Source: Varroa destructor
Taxonomy: Eukaryota; Arthropoda; Arachnida; Mesostigmata; Varroidae
Assembly: GCF_002443255.2 (NCBI RefSeq)
Contig: NW_019211454.1
Location: 6,593,440 to 6,657,439 of the forward strand
DNA length: 64,000 bases
Direction: 5' to 3'
Position numbers and translations under genes: made by a program. Shown one piece after another: positions 38,850 through 51,028 of this stretch. The notes under the pieces were generated by a model that made no database searches, was not told the origin of the DNA, and saw only the letters and a list, made by a program, of their open reading frames with translations. Positions within the stretch are counted from its first letter, which is position 1, and the number at the start of each line of letters is the position of its first letter.

Positions 38850-41800
38850 GGCGGACAGCTAGCTGGCTGGCTGGCGGAGCAGCACGCACGCATGCATGAA
38901 ATTACACAATAGATAGATGACAAATCAGGTAAAAGGCATTTGGAAAATAGGCCACACAACAATGTGACCTTATTATTCTAGCTGGTCGAGGCCGCTGCCT
39001 ATGCGGTTTCACTTGTTCGTCTACAAAAAAACGTCAGTTGCTTGATAACTGTCACCTTTAAAATCTAGGATGGACGCATCGATCGTGAGAAATGGGGTAT
39101 CGTATTAAATTGCACGCACGGGTTAATCGCTATAAACTGGCAGGTGTTCTGTGTGGGCGGCAAGACAGGAACTAGATAGAGAAATCTCTTGATAATCTGC
39201 GAGAGCCCATTGTGATGAGCTTTCGATATCCGACCGCGAGATTTATGATCAAATAGATTAGGAGAAATATTCGGAAGACCTATTAAGCAATGGAACCTGC
39301 AAACAGTTCGATTTTTACTATTCGATTCCGGCCACCAGCAGACGAATTTGGTGCCGTGGTGTTTATGTATGCTCAATGTGCAATGCGCATTCTGGATTTC
39401 AAAGTTTTTGCACCTACGACGAGGTGCTTTACTTAAAAAGAACTTAAATAGATTCTATGTTGGCAATATAGCAGAGCGAATTCTGAACATTGATAATAAT
39501 CTAACCCTAATATCTGCCGAAAGCATTGTTTATATGTTATAACTGACGTTTGCAAAAAAATACTTTTCGGCTCCTTTCTACGGCAGTATAGCAAAGACCA
39601 GATGACGTAAGCAAGTAAGTTTTATAATGTACGTCGCCAGCTTAACTCCTTCCTTTTACAGAGAATGGCTCTTGAGCTCGAACACAATTTTCTAAAACTG
39701 TGGGAAGTTTACTCAGGAAGAACGCTTAGGAAGTGAGGGGCGACGGCGGCTGCGAATAACTGGATAGCCAGAGTTAGCTAGAAGGGGCTAAGTCGTGGGA
39801 GGTAGTGTTGTTTGTCCAAGAGTTCGCCGAAGCAACCCTTCAAGCAGAAACAACCAATAGCCGGAAGTGTCTTCTCCGTTCAAGTTCGTAACAACCACTT
39901 TGTTTTGCGCGGAAGATCGTCTGCGTTGTTGTTCGTTTGGCCAAGGATCTTAGTTCTATTTGCCCTCGCCTCGGAGGAAACCGCCGCAGGCTACTCCTAA
40001 GAGCTGGAACAGGAGCCCTGGTCAGGCTGGATACAAGGAATCAACAATTTTGTCCTTTTCCTAATGACATATTGGAATAATTAGCTGTGTGTAAAATAAT
40101 TAGGATTAAAGAAGAAACGCATTGCTGTAGATACTCGGAGAGTGTTCATCTAGTAATACGATGCTGTGGGATATTTGACATTTTTGACAAGGAGATTTGA
40201 TAAAGTTTTTTGTTTTAAAACATGCGGATGAGTGGGTGTTTGAAAATAAATGACAGGAAGGAGATAAATTAGCTAAAAATCAATATATACTATTTAATTA
40301 AGGTCCCTCAGATCTGATACGGATTAACGTTAAAAATGTCCTAAGATAATCATCCCGGCTAATTCTACGCGCGTAAGCAGCTAAGAGTGTATTTCGAAAA
40401 AAAAAAAAGTGACCAAATCCAAGAGATAGACAGAAGCACTCCTTCATGTTTGTAACAACGGGTGGTCTTTTCAATTAAACTGATTTTCAGTCGGGACTTT
40501 GCTAGCTTGTTGTTTCTAGCTGACTAATGTCTTGTCTTAATATTTTTGTAATTAAAACCGACGACCCTAGTTTTCTCTGTCCTAGCACGAATACTTTCAT
40601 GAATTCACCAGTGTAAACATACGTATAACGGGTGATTTCTCAGACCCATGTCAAGACCAATTTGTGGGAGACTATGTACTGCATACGTGGCTGTACTGTA
40701 TTCCAAGTTCCCGTTAAAGTGATTCTTAGTTTCCATCATGTTTCCGTGAAATGGCAGTGGCAACTTCATTCCTCAACGAAGCAAATAAGGAACATTCAAA
40801 ACGAACTGCAAAATCCTAGAGAAGATTCTCAGATTGGAAATTAATCCTTGTCTGATATTTGAAATAGATCAGACTAAGGTCGATAAATACGGCGTCTTTA
40901 GAATGACGATACGTCGGAGATACTAATTCAAGTGTCGATATGGTTATTGTACCTAAAGGGTGGTTATTATAAAAACTGATATTTTGACTAAGCAGATAAT
41001 TCTATCGTAGCCGTGGTAAGTTAATAGTCTCCGGCACGTAAAAACTACGACTAGGCAAATAGTGACCTTTGAACGTTTGAAATTCTATGATTCTAATCGC
41101 TTTTAATCACAATGTCGTATGTTGAAATCATTGAGGAGAGATTTTTCAGTTTTGCTTTTAAGACCTTTGTGTGTCCTAGAAACAAAAAGAGCACTGGGCA
41201 CACAAAAGTAGAAATCCGTCAGGCTTTCAGCTTTTTCTGGGACATATTTTTATGGGCAGCGTCTTAGCCTAGGCTTTCCCTGATGAACACAAAAAAACAA
41301 CTATATATTGTAACATAATACTGTTCGAAAGATATTGCTTGCTGTGAAAGATCAAATTAAAATATAATTCCGTATGTATATTGCAAAAATATTGCTGGTT
41401 TATGGATGGGTTTTTAGACAGTTTTTACTGATCGTCGTTTGCACAGCTTAGGTGGTGGGCGTTCTCACAATAACGCTGTGAGCCGTTCATCCAGTTCGTA
41501 GAGATATGCTTTATAATTCGAATGAAGAGTATGTCCATGTGTTCGTGTAAGTAGTTCAGGTAGCTTGGAGCGTCGCGTCTTCAGATGCAAAATATTGACT
41601 CCTCATAAATAAGCTAAGTATGGGGTATGGCTATAGCTCTATTGCGTCCTCATTTCCCAGATGACCCGTTATCGGCAAGCGCTTACTATCAATTTTTGTG
41701 TCCGGAACCATTCTTTGCGTCATGTAGATTTCATTGAGAGAAAGACAAATGACAAATGGCCGAAGCGCCACGTACACTTAAGTCGGTTTCAAGATAAAAA

Positions 41801-44663
41801 TACGTTTGCCACTGACATCACACGTTCTTATCTGTCAAGTTCGTAGAACCGAAGGTATTGCGCGCGATGTTACTAGTGACTATATGACACTTCAATTAAA
41901 ATATAATTAAGACCAGGTCGTTACGTTTCCCACCTTATTTACATGGCTTAAATTTTTCTAGGAGCCAAATCTAAGCTCTTGAACACTTACTAATGATTAT
42001 AATGTATAATATAAGTGCTTTCTGGCTGTCGATTACATCAGCTAGGAGATAGGCTTGTTAGGTGGCTCCTGAATACAGTAACATGTTAGGGCTTTTTTTC
42101 TGGTCGACCGAATGAGCTGGCACCAGCATCTCAAACGACTATCCCTGCAAGCGTTTTATCGGCACATGTCCATTAACCTTATACCTATTAGGCCCCCACC
42201 ACAAACTCGTACCCTGCCTTTAGTAGAAATGGCAATAATTTAGTAACAGCAAGAGTCAACATCCATTACTCGCTAAGCAATCATTTCACTACCGGTTACC
42301 GCCTCGTTCCGTGACTTGTCCAGCGTCCTGATAGCGTTTCCGCGACAGCTATCACTTTTTCTTTCATATTTAGGTTCTATGACCCAGTTTTTCTCACCGT
42401 CGCCGATTCTTAGGCCGCATAAGCTTAAAAAATTTCAAGCCATCGACCTAAAACGTAACTCCGTATCATAGGTGATTTGCGACGAGAACTATCTTTAGGT
42501 CTGCGACGGATCGAAAAACAAAGGACGCTAATTATTCTCAACTTTTGCTTTAACCTGTCTCTTTAGTTAAACCAACGGTATTGATGACATTTATGCTAGC
42601 CAGCAGCAATATGAGCAAACAGTAGGAGCAGTATTGAAATGCGTGACGGCTTCCATCTATCGAGTTATTGTGTCTTTTTGACATTGTGCCTAAGCCCATC
42701 TGAGAATCAGATCTACGCGAGGACACATCCCGTTCGAGTAGGAACTAAGTCTTCAGCGTTAACACTATTATCCGATCCATTGGTATGGATTCCATACAGA
42801 ACTCGCAGTGCCGTCACCCATGCCGCAAATCTTCATCATCTGCTTTGATTTCTAAAGACAGACCATGCTATAGGGAAGCAAAATCGTTGACGATTAATAT
42901 ATTGGAAGTATCATTACATAATATTATCACTACTGCTATCATTAGCAATACTCATATTAACGGTGGTAGCTGTGCTCTTGATCACATGTACATGTACATG
43001 TATCAGTCTATCCCTTCCTCTCTGTTTAGCGCGCAATGCTGGATAGATATGTGATTAAATATTTCAACTAATGGGACCAAATCAGAAAGACACGTTTATC
43101 TGTAAGCTGAAAAAGAAGCCTTATTATTCAACAAGGCAAGTCGAAGTTTCGGCTTCTTAGCCAAACAAAATTATGACGAGACAAACGATACTATCTAGAA
43201 GAGAATATTATACACACACATGCTGTACATATCAGACCTGTCCCATTCGGCAGCTGCCCGCACTGGGGTGTCTGTCGGATGCCGTCAAATATTTAGAAAG
43301 TTTGAGTGACAGACACCATCGATAGCATTATATTACCTTGTCCTATTAGTCGACGTTATCCTGTACGCCTCATCGGTTATCCATCGTTTGCGCTAAACCA
43401 CGACCAATATTGGTACCACGTGCACGACCTTTGGTCACACGAACTCGCTGCGACAGCACACATCCCTTGAATCCTATTACCGGCAATGGCGGCGGTAGTG
43501 GATATGATGGCCCACCAATAAATAGCTGATGTTTCCAGATGACGCTACTCCCGCTATTGACGCAGCAACGCCTGCGCGAACGGGTGCCTGGTAGATGGCG
43601 TGACTAAAACATCGAAATAAGGAGTCGATGAAAGGGCATTGCCTCGACCAGAAACCAGCCGCCTACCATCTGCTCGACGGCTTCGTAGGACGTTTAACGA
43701 CTATCGATCGGGAAATGAGCACTGGTGGCGGGTAGCTACGCGAGCACGTGATCAGTCGCATTGGTTCCTCCTGTTTCTACCCCGCAAACAACCCCCACTT
43801 AGCAGCTAACACCTATTTGGGTTCGACACCAGTTTCATTGAACGAACAAGAACTGATTATTGATGGCGATTTGGGAAGAAACGTTTCCATGCTTTTAGTT
43901 ATCGAAAGTTGCTGATCTTATTTGCTGCTAGCAACAACAGCAGCTTTTTGGCTGACTACGATACGCAACCGCTATACTGCGGACTGTGGTTGAGAACTCG
44001 TTTTGATCACTGAAACACGCTGGCTAAGAAACGATACAAACATCTGTCGTGTGTTATCCAATAGCTCAATGAGTTCTGTCACAGTAGTTTTTAGTGGCTT
44101 TCGATAACCCTATCGGATGTGACGCTGATAGCCTTGGATGCAATTGTTGGTAATCATAAGTATACTCTTATTACCTTCTCTATAACAGTAGTGATCCAAT
44201 TGGGAAGATGAGTATCGTTTGCCTTTGTTCTTTTTCCTATGTAAGCTAACTGAATTAAAAAGATTCAGTCCAGTATATGTGAATGAGCCTATTGCATGAA
44301 AAACACGTAACGACGGTGTTTGCACAAGGCCACACATACGTACTCTAAAAAAGAAACACGATAAGGAAATATGGCGATAGAAATACCAGCTAGTCGCTAT
44401 TCGCTAAAAAGTAGCGCTGCATTGGGCGAAGATTGCGTGAAAGTTATGGCACAAAACTACATACGTGTCTCTTCAGCCTTACCCTTTATATAGTAGCCCT
44501 TGCCTTAGCCTTAGCCAGGAGTATGCATACACAACTTAAAAATGTGACATTTAAGGAATGAACGACGCGAAAGGGACTACAGAGCGTGCCCTCGCGTACA
44601 TATTCAGTCCTTTGCAGATTCAGTCGCGATCGGAGCGTAGGCAGTATGAGCTATGATATGTAG
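38850..44663. other. No recognisable gene
   Basis: Short GGCT and GCAC tandem units lie at 38.86-38.9 kb, and an ACATGT triplet repeat at 42.98-43.0 kb. Frames at 39.1-39.5, 39.8-40.0, 42.6-43.05 and 43.6-43.74 kb show no recognised motif. The 43.4-43.8 kb part is GC-richer without clear splice-bounded exons. Confidence 0.45.
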
Positions 44664-44789
44664 GCGTACTCGGGCAATATAAGGGTGGGGATAGCGGCGA
44701 TGGCTTCCAAAGGAGAGGAAGAGTCTGCACAGTGGGGTCCGGTACAAATGTTTACAGTGTAAAGGACTGCGAAGCTCGTCGTGGTAACC
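44664..44789 (+). CDS. Possible 126-nt internal exon
   Basis: An acceptor-like GATATGTAG ends at 44663 and a strong donor (GTAAGTGG) begins at 44790. The 126-nt block is open and symmetrical in phase (1-1). Its residues include GQYKGGDSGDGFQRRGRVC and TVGSGTNVYSVKDCEARRG, so it is rich in Gly, charged residues and two Cys. GDSG is also the serine-protease active-site string, but the other trypsin-family features are absent, so no function is drawn from it. GC is clearly higher than in neighbouring sequence. The acceptor lacks a good pyrimidine tract. Confidence 0.22.
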
Positions 44790-45600
44790 GTAAGTGGTTG
44801 TACGGCTAGCCTGTGGTGAGGGCAAGCTGACAACAGCACGCGAAGCCGTCAGTTACTGCATGATATAAGGAACGAACAAACTTCTGATACGAACACAGGA
44901 CCTCATATAGGCCAACAGAACGGGTGCATGCTACGAGTCACTTGAGAATAAGATGATTCAGTTCAGATTTGAGATACTGTCACTTGGCTACCAGTGGGTG
45001 GTAAAAGGTTGATAAACCAGTACACAGTTGGTACGTAGGTGAGTCTGTCCAGCGTATTTACAGTGCGCGAAACTGGGTACCGGGAAAGAAAAAAGTATAC
45101 AACTTTTATTTGCCTCCGGTTTGTCCTAGCTTCTTCATTTGAGCTATTTCAAACATGAACAGTATACAATTCGTGAAGAAATACTCCAATACGCTTAAAT
45201 AGTAGGCAAATGGCTTTTTAACACGCTGTTTTTCATTCAACACTCTTTCGATCGTCCTTCAACATTAATATATTCTCATCTACAATGTTTCACCAAAATT
45301 GAACCTATAAATAATATCAGCTCTTTCTGCAATGTAACAGTATCAACAGTATCGCACAGCGTCTTGTTTCTTTATAATTTTGATCTCCATTTTCGGATGA
45401 GGCGACTCGGCAGGGCCCATCAAATTCTGTGTAGAACTCGTTTTTGAATATATAGTTAAAGCGTCTACGATTGTTAAGCTGTAAGGGCAACGTAATCCAT
45501 CTGGAATACAAAAGTCTTGAAGAGACCCATGAAGTGTACCGTACAACTATATGATTTAGCTTCTTTATACCCGTTCATAAGCGGTTTGCTTAACTGAGGA
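44790..45600. other. No recognisable gene
   Basis: AT-rich sequence with two overlapping minus-strand frames at 45.3-45.55 kb that lack motifs. Confidence 0.5.
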
Positions 45601-45665
45601 ATTAGCCCAGTGGCTCGTGAACGATGGCATGACTATGTGCTCCTGCCCGTTGGGTTGAAATAGGC
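45601..45665 (+). mobile_element. tRNA-like relic
   Basis: TAGCCCAGTGG at 45603-45613 matches the A-box consensus perfectly. About 50 bases later GGGTTGAAATA (from 45652) is a degenerate B box. No cloverleaf can be drawn, so this is best read as an old tRNA-derived SINE head. Confidence 0.35.
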
Positions 45666-46582
45666 AGTAACTACCACAATTAAACGTCTATATATAATCG
45701 AGTGTAATTCTTATTATAATTGGCCCAGGCGACGTAAACAAAGAAAAGGCAAGGCGTACTTCATGAAAATGTAGTATTACAAATTGGAAATTTTAAGCAA
45801 CTCATCAAATCTATTATGCCGCGACACCTAGACTTGACGATCTGTAAGAAATTACTTGAGTTGCAAACGAGTCCGCAAGAAATAAGCCATTGCGATATAG
45901 TTTCTCCATTAATAGTATAGGGACAGATGGAGTTTAACTTTTATATCACGTCAGCAATAGAACGCTTTGTGATAGAACACCGTGAGGTCTCAATACAGTT
46001 TGTAACCCCACGTACAGCCCGTAGTTCTTATCATCTTACGTTTAGAAACGTGAAACGACATACGGGTGCCCTGTCCGTACTTCTACCCTGGAAACGTTGA
46101 CTTTATCATCTTATTTACGTTTATTAATACCGATGTTGACGTGATTTTTGTAGGTCAACTGCAAAAGCAGGTGAAATAAGATAATGATCAATGTTTTTGT
46201 AATTTTTTTCCTATTTTTATGGCCAATTCACACATACCGTATCTGCCATCTTTTATAAGTTGATTGGTCTTGAAGAATACACAAAGCGGTTTTCTTTTAC
46301 AGTCTGAAGTTTGTGTTTGTTTTCTTAGTAGCATTGAGGTGAGACGTACATATAGTCAGATAGTCTCAGACAATAAAAGATGTCTGCTTCCATGCAAGAG
46401 AAACGCCAAATTGGAAGCTGTGGGGATTCTTCCTCCGGATCCCGCGGTCCTCCCAATTTTCTTTCTTTTTCTTTATTTTTCTACCTCAGTAGGCTACAGA
46501 CGCTTTCACTTTTTCGCGGATAATGTAAGAGACGCGACAATCGGCATAAAAGACAACTGTACTTGGCTGTCCAGTGGAACCA

Positions 46583-46825
46583 ATGGACCCCGGAATGTCG
46601 GAAACGCTTTACCGTTCATTACGTCAACGGCTGTGGCGAGGCGATGAGGACGAAAACTGCTGTCGCGTATACTATGGCAGGAAACTGAAAATGGCAGAGA
46701 TGACGGCTCGCATAGTGTGTGCCAGCTGGTCTGATACTAAAGAACATTCCCGCCGTATCTCCCACACGAAGAAAAAAACTAAACGGAAAAAAGGAAAACA
46801 GAGAAGCCAAGGGTGGCAACGATGA
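46583..46825 (+). CDS. Unrecognised 80-residue frame with basic tail
   Basis: The frame starts ATGG and ends TGA. The N-terminal part is MDPGMSETLYRSLRQRLWRG. An acidic patch (DEDE) and a Cys pair follow. The last 20 or so residues are very rich in Lys and Arg (KKKTKRKKGKQRSQ), like a nuclear-localisation signal, although A-rich DNA gives Lys-rich translations by chance. GC is higher than in neighbouring sequence. No domain is recognised. Confidence 0.17.
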   Translation: MDPGMSETLYRSLRQRLWRGDEDENCCRVYYGRKLKMAEMTARIVCASWSDTKEHSRRISHTKKKTKRKKGKQRSQGWQR

Positions 46826-47347
46826 GGGATAGCTGGTCTTCACAAATCCTTTCCATCAGTGGCCCGAGCAGGTTATTGGTAAGACGTAATAATCGTTACT
46901 GTGTTGTCGCAAGCATTCCGTTACGCCGGAACACTCTCAGACCCAGTGACTAGCGTTCGTTCATACAGCGAGGAGCACAAAAAGGCAATGATAGTGGAAA
47001 AACGATACGAACGTATTGAAAGCAATAGATAGTAATTTTATATCGTATACAAGTGGGACCAGATATGATTTACAAACAAAAAAGCGTAACATGTGTTTAT
47101 TTAGTTAATAATCTTATAGTGGCGCATATAACAACGTTATGCTAATTTTTCTGTTAAAATGTCCGTTAAAACTAAATAAAAGTGCCGGCAGAGTTGATGA
47201 TAGACTAGGCTAGAAATACCTGTACTGCAAATTAGAGGAGATTTCTGCGGCTTCGAATGCTTCGTACTGAGTTAGGACGCAAGTAAATGTGCCATAGAGA
47301 GAACCAGTCGTAGATCTATTGATGAACAGAAGAATAACATGATCTTA
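46826..47347. other. No recognisable gene
   Basis: AT-rich sequence without supported features. Confidence 0.5.
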
Positions 47348-47364
47348 TTTTTTTTTTTTTTTTT
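47348..47364. repeat. Poly-T run of 17
   Basis: It could be the A-tail of a minus-strand retroposed element lying to its right, but no Pol III boxes at normal spacing or coding sequence were found there. Confidence 0.9.
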
Positions 47365-47904
47365 GGTGAAACCATATTCAAAATGATTAAAGATGGAAAT
47401 TGCAAAGCGTTATTCTTAGGTTATTGATAATCACCTGTAGGCTTGAAACCTTTGTCCGTAGGCCACCTTATATGAGTTCATATATACATACCTGTAATGT
47501 GTTTATCTCTATATCACCACTAACACACACCTCTGTCCTACTAATCCTAACTAACGGGATTGCCATTTACTCTTTGAACATTTATGTGAGGCAGTGATGA
47601 CAGTAACAGTAATAATAAACAAAACCACCCTATATAATGGCAAACGACCGTCTAGAAGGATCTAAGAGGTCCTTTTGTCCTTCGGTTCTAGCTAACGCAA
47701 AGGGTTACTCAGGTGAAGATGGACACGCTGCCAGCTCATGAGGTGGTTTGTAAGCAAGTATGTCAAAGTTAGCAGTTCCTTATCACATAATCAGCGATTG
47801 CCTCGAAGAGGCCTTTATAGCGCACCGACTTCAGAGAACTATTGGCCTCGCAGATTTTACGTGGCCAAAGAACAGCAGACCTGACCTTGACCTCGCGAAT
47901 TCGA

Positions 47905-47946
47905 ATATATATATATATACAGAGAGAGAGAGAGAGAGAGAGAGAG
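47905..47946. repeat. Compound AT and AG microsatellite
   Basis: About 15 bases of alternating AT are followed after one C by 26 bases of perfect AG repeat. Confidence 0.97.
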
Positions 47947-48339
47947 CGAAAGCGAGCAAGACAGACACAATCACACATCTACGCTTTGGCATATTCTAGC
48001 GTTTTACTTGATTAGAATAGTATAAGCATTTTGCTGCTTCATAAGAACAATAGATGGGTGGAATTGGCTTTTTTACGCGATTTCTGAAAACTTTTGTTGA
48101 TTTATGTCTTTGACGGGAAGAAGGGTGACTCTGCTGAAGGATAGCCGGAGAGCGATATGGAAATGAGGCACCAGGATTAAAATCAAGACACCTATCGGAC
48201 GAAATTAGGTGACGTTGGTAACGAAGCAGGTTCGATAAGACTCACTTTTCATGTGTGTCCTGACGGAACCGACGTAGTTCTAATTTAAAATTATAGGGTA
48301 AGAGTAGGGTGGATATTATATATCTAAATATTCTAATTT

Positions 48340-48400
48340 GTCCTGGTAGCTTAGCGAGTCGGAATTGCAAATTGACTGCAGGTAATAAAACTATTTAACG
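48340..48400 (+). mobile_element. Partial tRNA-like relic (A-box half)
   Basis: TAGCTTAGCGAGT at 48347-48359 differs at one base from the A-box string of the relic at 28747. The sequence before and after the two strings does not align for long. No B box is recognisable downstream. It may be a second, more decayed copy of the same SINE family. Confidence 0.25.
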
Positions 48401-48901
48401 AATGTTCACAGAACGATAGACGTAATATAATGATAAGAAAAAAAAAGTAGAACATTATATAGTGCTAGCATTGTCGTGAGCAAATCATAATTTAAGAAGA
48501 ACGTAATTGATAGAAGTGCTTAAATATGGTCAAGTGTATATGAAGTTTCACTGCAATTAATTGGCCCGATTCTCTACCGCTCTTCGGCATGACCTAAAAA
48601 AAAAACGTTATTTACTCGCTTACATTTGGGTCGGGTTGAGCCCGCATAAGGGCTTCTAGCTGCTACTTTGGAACTCTATTTTTCAGTGTAACCTACAAAA
48701 CTTTACGCCATTTGGTTACCGTAACCTCCTTCTAGTTATAAACAATCTCTGTTAAATATAACGCTAAAGCTTCCGTCTTCGCTGTGCGCAGATGCTTCGT
48801 ACTTCAGGAAGGCACGATTTGCATTCGTTTGAGGGTAGTGCTAAAGTCATCGCACAAGAAACGAATGCAAAACGTTAAAGAATAAAATCCGCATTTTGCA
48901 G

Positions 48902-49030
48902 TACCTAATATCGCATTCGTTGAACACGGGTTTTTTGGCGATTATCAAGGGACGCCGTGCGCGGACTTCGCGACTGAGGCACGTGAGACAATACCCTGAA
49001 AGGTCCTATCGACTTAAGCCTTGGCTCACC
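48902..49030 (+). CDS. Candidate exon 1 of a small plus-strand gene
   Basis: The acceptor GCATTTTGCAG ends at 48901 and the donor GTAAGC begins at 49031. The 129-nt block is open in phase 0 and continues open upstream of the acceptor. The product part is very basic in the middle (IIKGRRARTSRLRHVRQYPE). The following intron would be 70 nt, and the next candidate exon starts in the same phase. No family is recognised. The upstream start of the gene is not identified. Confidence 0.25.
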
Positions 49031-49100
49031 GTAAGCCTCTCTATGCGAGAATGACCTAACGGCGACACCGGCCGCACCTTAGGTCTGATTGCTGCTGCAG

Positions 49101-49229
49101 GCAGCTGAGTTTACTGCTGCGGAACCTCTACTTACAACAAACCTCTTTTTTGACTTGCTTCGTATCTTTGTTGTCTTCAGCTCAACCGGCTGTTATTCGG
49201 ACTGCAAATCCCTCAAGAAAGCTAACGAC
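49101..49229 (+). CDS. Candidate exon 2 of the same gene
   Basis: The acceptor GCTGCTGCAG ends at 49100 and the donor GTGAGC begins at 49230. The 129-nt block is open in phase 0. The product has a hydrophobic middle (NLFFDLLRIFVVFSS) followed by a Cys-containing polar end (TGCYSDCKSLKKAND). If the next intron is retained, the frame instead continues through a strongly hydrophobic stretch and a basic tail to a TGA at 49464. The choice between a membrane protein and a spliced product is open. Confidence 0.25.
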
Positions 49230-49318
49230 GTGAGCATCCTTCTGCGTCTTTCTTCTTCCCTCATCTTATTTTTCTCATTTCTGTTCATTGTGACCACATT
49301 TGCCCGCTACGGCGGCAG

Positions 49319-49495
49319 CAAACGTCGGTATCTGGAAACGCTCTTGCACCACACATATCCAGGTATCAAGGAGTTGCTGTCTGTCGGCAACGTCCGCCGG
49401 CAAGGCTTCCACCGGATTGCGCACAAAATGGCTCGTCTGTACCCGATACGGGCCTACTCAAACTGAACAAAAACATCAGCTCCCTGAATAAATAG
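49319..49495 (+). CDS. Candidate exon 3 of the same gene, ending at TAG
   Basis: An 89-nt candidate intron with a long pyrimidine-rich tract ends in GGCGGCAG at 49318. In phase 0 the block is open for 58 codons to a TAG at 49493. It includes a Pro/Arg-rich part (CRQRPPARLPPDC) and ends LLKLNKNISSLNK. After the TAG the same frame stays open for over 100 codons (to 49840), starting EGKVCTLHVANLNHTCVILI, so either the TAG lies in another short intron or the locus is broken. The other two frames are also open here, one with a higher GC third position, so the frame is uncertain. Confidence 0.2.
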   Translation, partial: QTSVSGNALAPHISRYQGVAVCRQRPPARLPPDCAQNGSSVPDTGLLKLNKNISSLNK

Positions 49496-49840
49496 GAAGG
49501 AAAGGTCTGTACCTTACATGTTGCCAACCTGAACCATACGTGTGTCATCCTCATAGGCAGTATTGAGTGCCCGGATAGAGCAATGTTGGACAACTTACCC
49601 CACACTGACGGAAGAAAGATGATTGAATTCCAGTGTTCGCCTAACGAGGGATGCTCAAGCGACTCAATATATCCTATGTCAGCCAGTGCGAGCAGTATTC
49701 TAGATGCTTTCCTATGCCTGCAGCCTTTAAATGCGCCTCAAATTACACTCACACACACGCATATATACGTATATGTACCGCACCTTTCGTATATAGTAGC
49801 CGGCTTTGATGTAATGCATCTTTCCTTCCATTCGGGTTAA
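49496..49840 (+). CDS. Candidate downstream exon or 3' part
   Basis: The frame is open from just after an AG (AATAAATAG) to a TAA at 49838-49840. The first 80 or so codons have a mixed, Cys-containing composition with possible N-glycosylation (NHT), for example IGSIECPDRAMLDNLPHT and FQCSPNEGCSSDSIYP. The last third crosses a CA/TA-rich tract and looks non-coding. It could be an extracellular segment. There is no strong donor near the transition. Confidence 0.18.
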   Translation, partial: EGKVCTLHVANLNHTCVILIGSIECPDRAMLDNLPHTDGRKMIEFQCSPNEGCSSDSIYPMSASASSILDAFLCLQPLNAPQITLTHTHIYVYVPHLSYIVAGFDVMHLSFHSG

Positions 49841-51028
49841 CGTATGAGTTGTCACCGTTTTTAAACTGTTCATAGCATGTGTCAATGGTCAAACTTTTTC
49901 GAACGATTTATTTTTGCGGGAAATTTGATTATTTTTACTGTTGGAAACTTGGCAAGCGGGCCAGAGGACGCATTAGCCATGTCACGTCCCACATTATATT
50001 GTACGTGCTCTGCTGTCACGTTAGCTTTTATACATTTTTCATTTACAGTTCCACTTGGGAAATAAACTGCGAAAAATTCAACAAAATGAAGACGTTATTC
50101 TACCACGTAATATCTACAGTGAAGTCACAGACTCAAATATATTTTTTTCACATTGAAGACCAGTTATATTTGTTGATTGATGACTGGCTCCATGGAAAGG
50201 TTGGGCACTGAGAATAGATTTCCAATACACCTGAGTATTTGCGTGTCGCTTTATTTGAGCGTAATCATGTTTATATTTCAGTCGAATTATAGAGGCACAC
50301 TTTGTATGACAAATATCAGACTTGTGATTCCTTGCTTCGTTAGTCAAGGACGTGCCATCCTCCTTACCGGTCCTATGATAGTGCATTAGTAATATGTTTG
50401 CCTACTGAAAATAATAACACATGCTGGTCTAGGTTTGTAACCTCGTGTGGGCGCACTTTATCTCGTGTTGAGAGCCAACTTTCTGAATAGTGCGTGACAT
50501 AAAAATAAAGGCAGCTAGAGCCTCGAATCAACGCTGCTTGAACACAAGTTACTTTTAGTGCTTATAATTTTGTTGACCATCTTACCAAGGACAAACATAA
50601 CAGCTGAGAAACGAGAAGGCCACTAAAAACAGCCACGACCCAATCAATTTCTAATGTCTGTTCATAATAGTACTTTTTTGACTCCTTATTAAAACTGTCA
50701 CTCCCAAGACAAACGCCACTTCGTCACCTTAGGCCACCAGATTGCGCCACTGAAAAAACTCGAGTGATTTACTTGTTTTGCTTGCGAGCGACACGACGAA
50801 ATGGACCTACCGGTTGCAAGCTAAGCAGGCAATTCATTCTTCGAATGTTGTTCTGGATTGTTGACCTTTAGGTCTATTGCCTTCCAAATAGCTCTCTCCT
50901 ACATAAGATATAGAATTTTTAGGTTATCCCTTATTATGGTCGAGTGATAGACTTTTCTAGTTGGTTTGTAACGTCGACGACTACAGGCAGTTGAGACACC
51001 ATCGTCCTCGCCGTTGTGACAGAACCAA
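49841..51028. other. No supported gene
   Basis: A 108-codon ATG frame at 49885-50211 has two hydrophobic stretches but no motif. Opposing frames cover 50.1-50.4 kb. Otherwise nothing is supported. Confidence 0.45.

Noticed and set aside
44664..44789. GDSG string as a trypsin-type serine protease active site
   Set aside because: The residues around it do not fit the family, and no His or Asp catalytic segment is found nearby.
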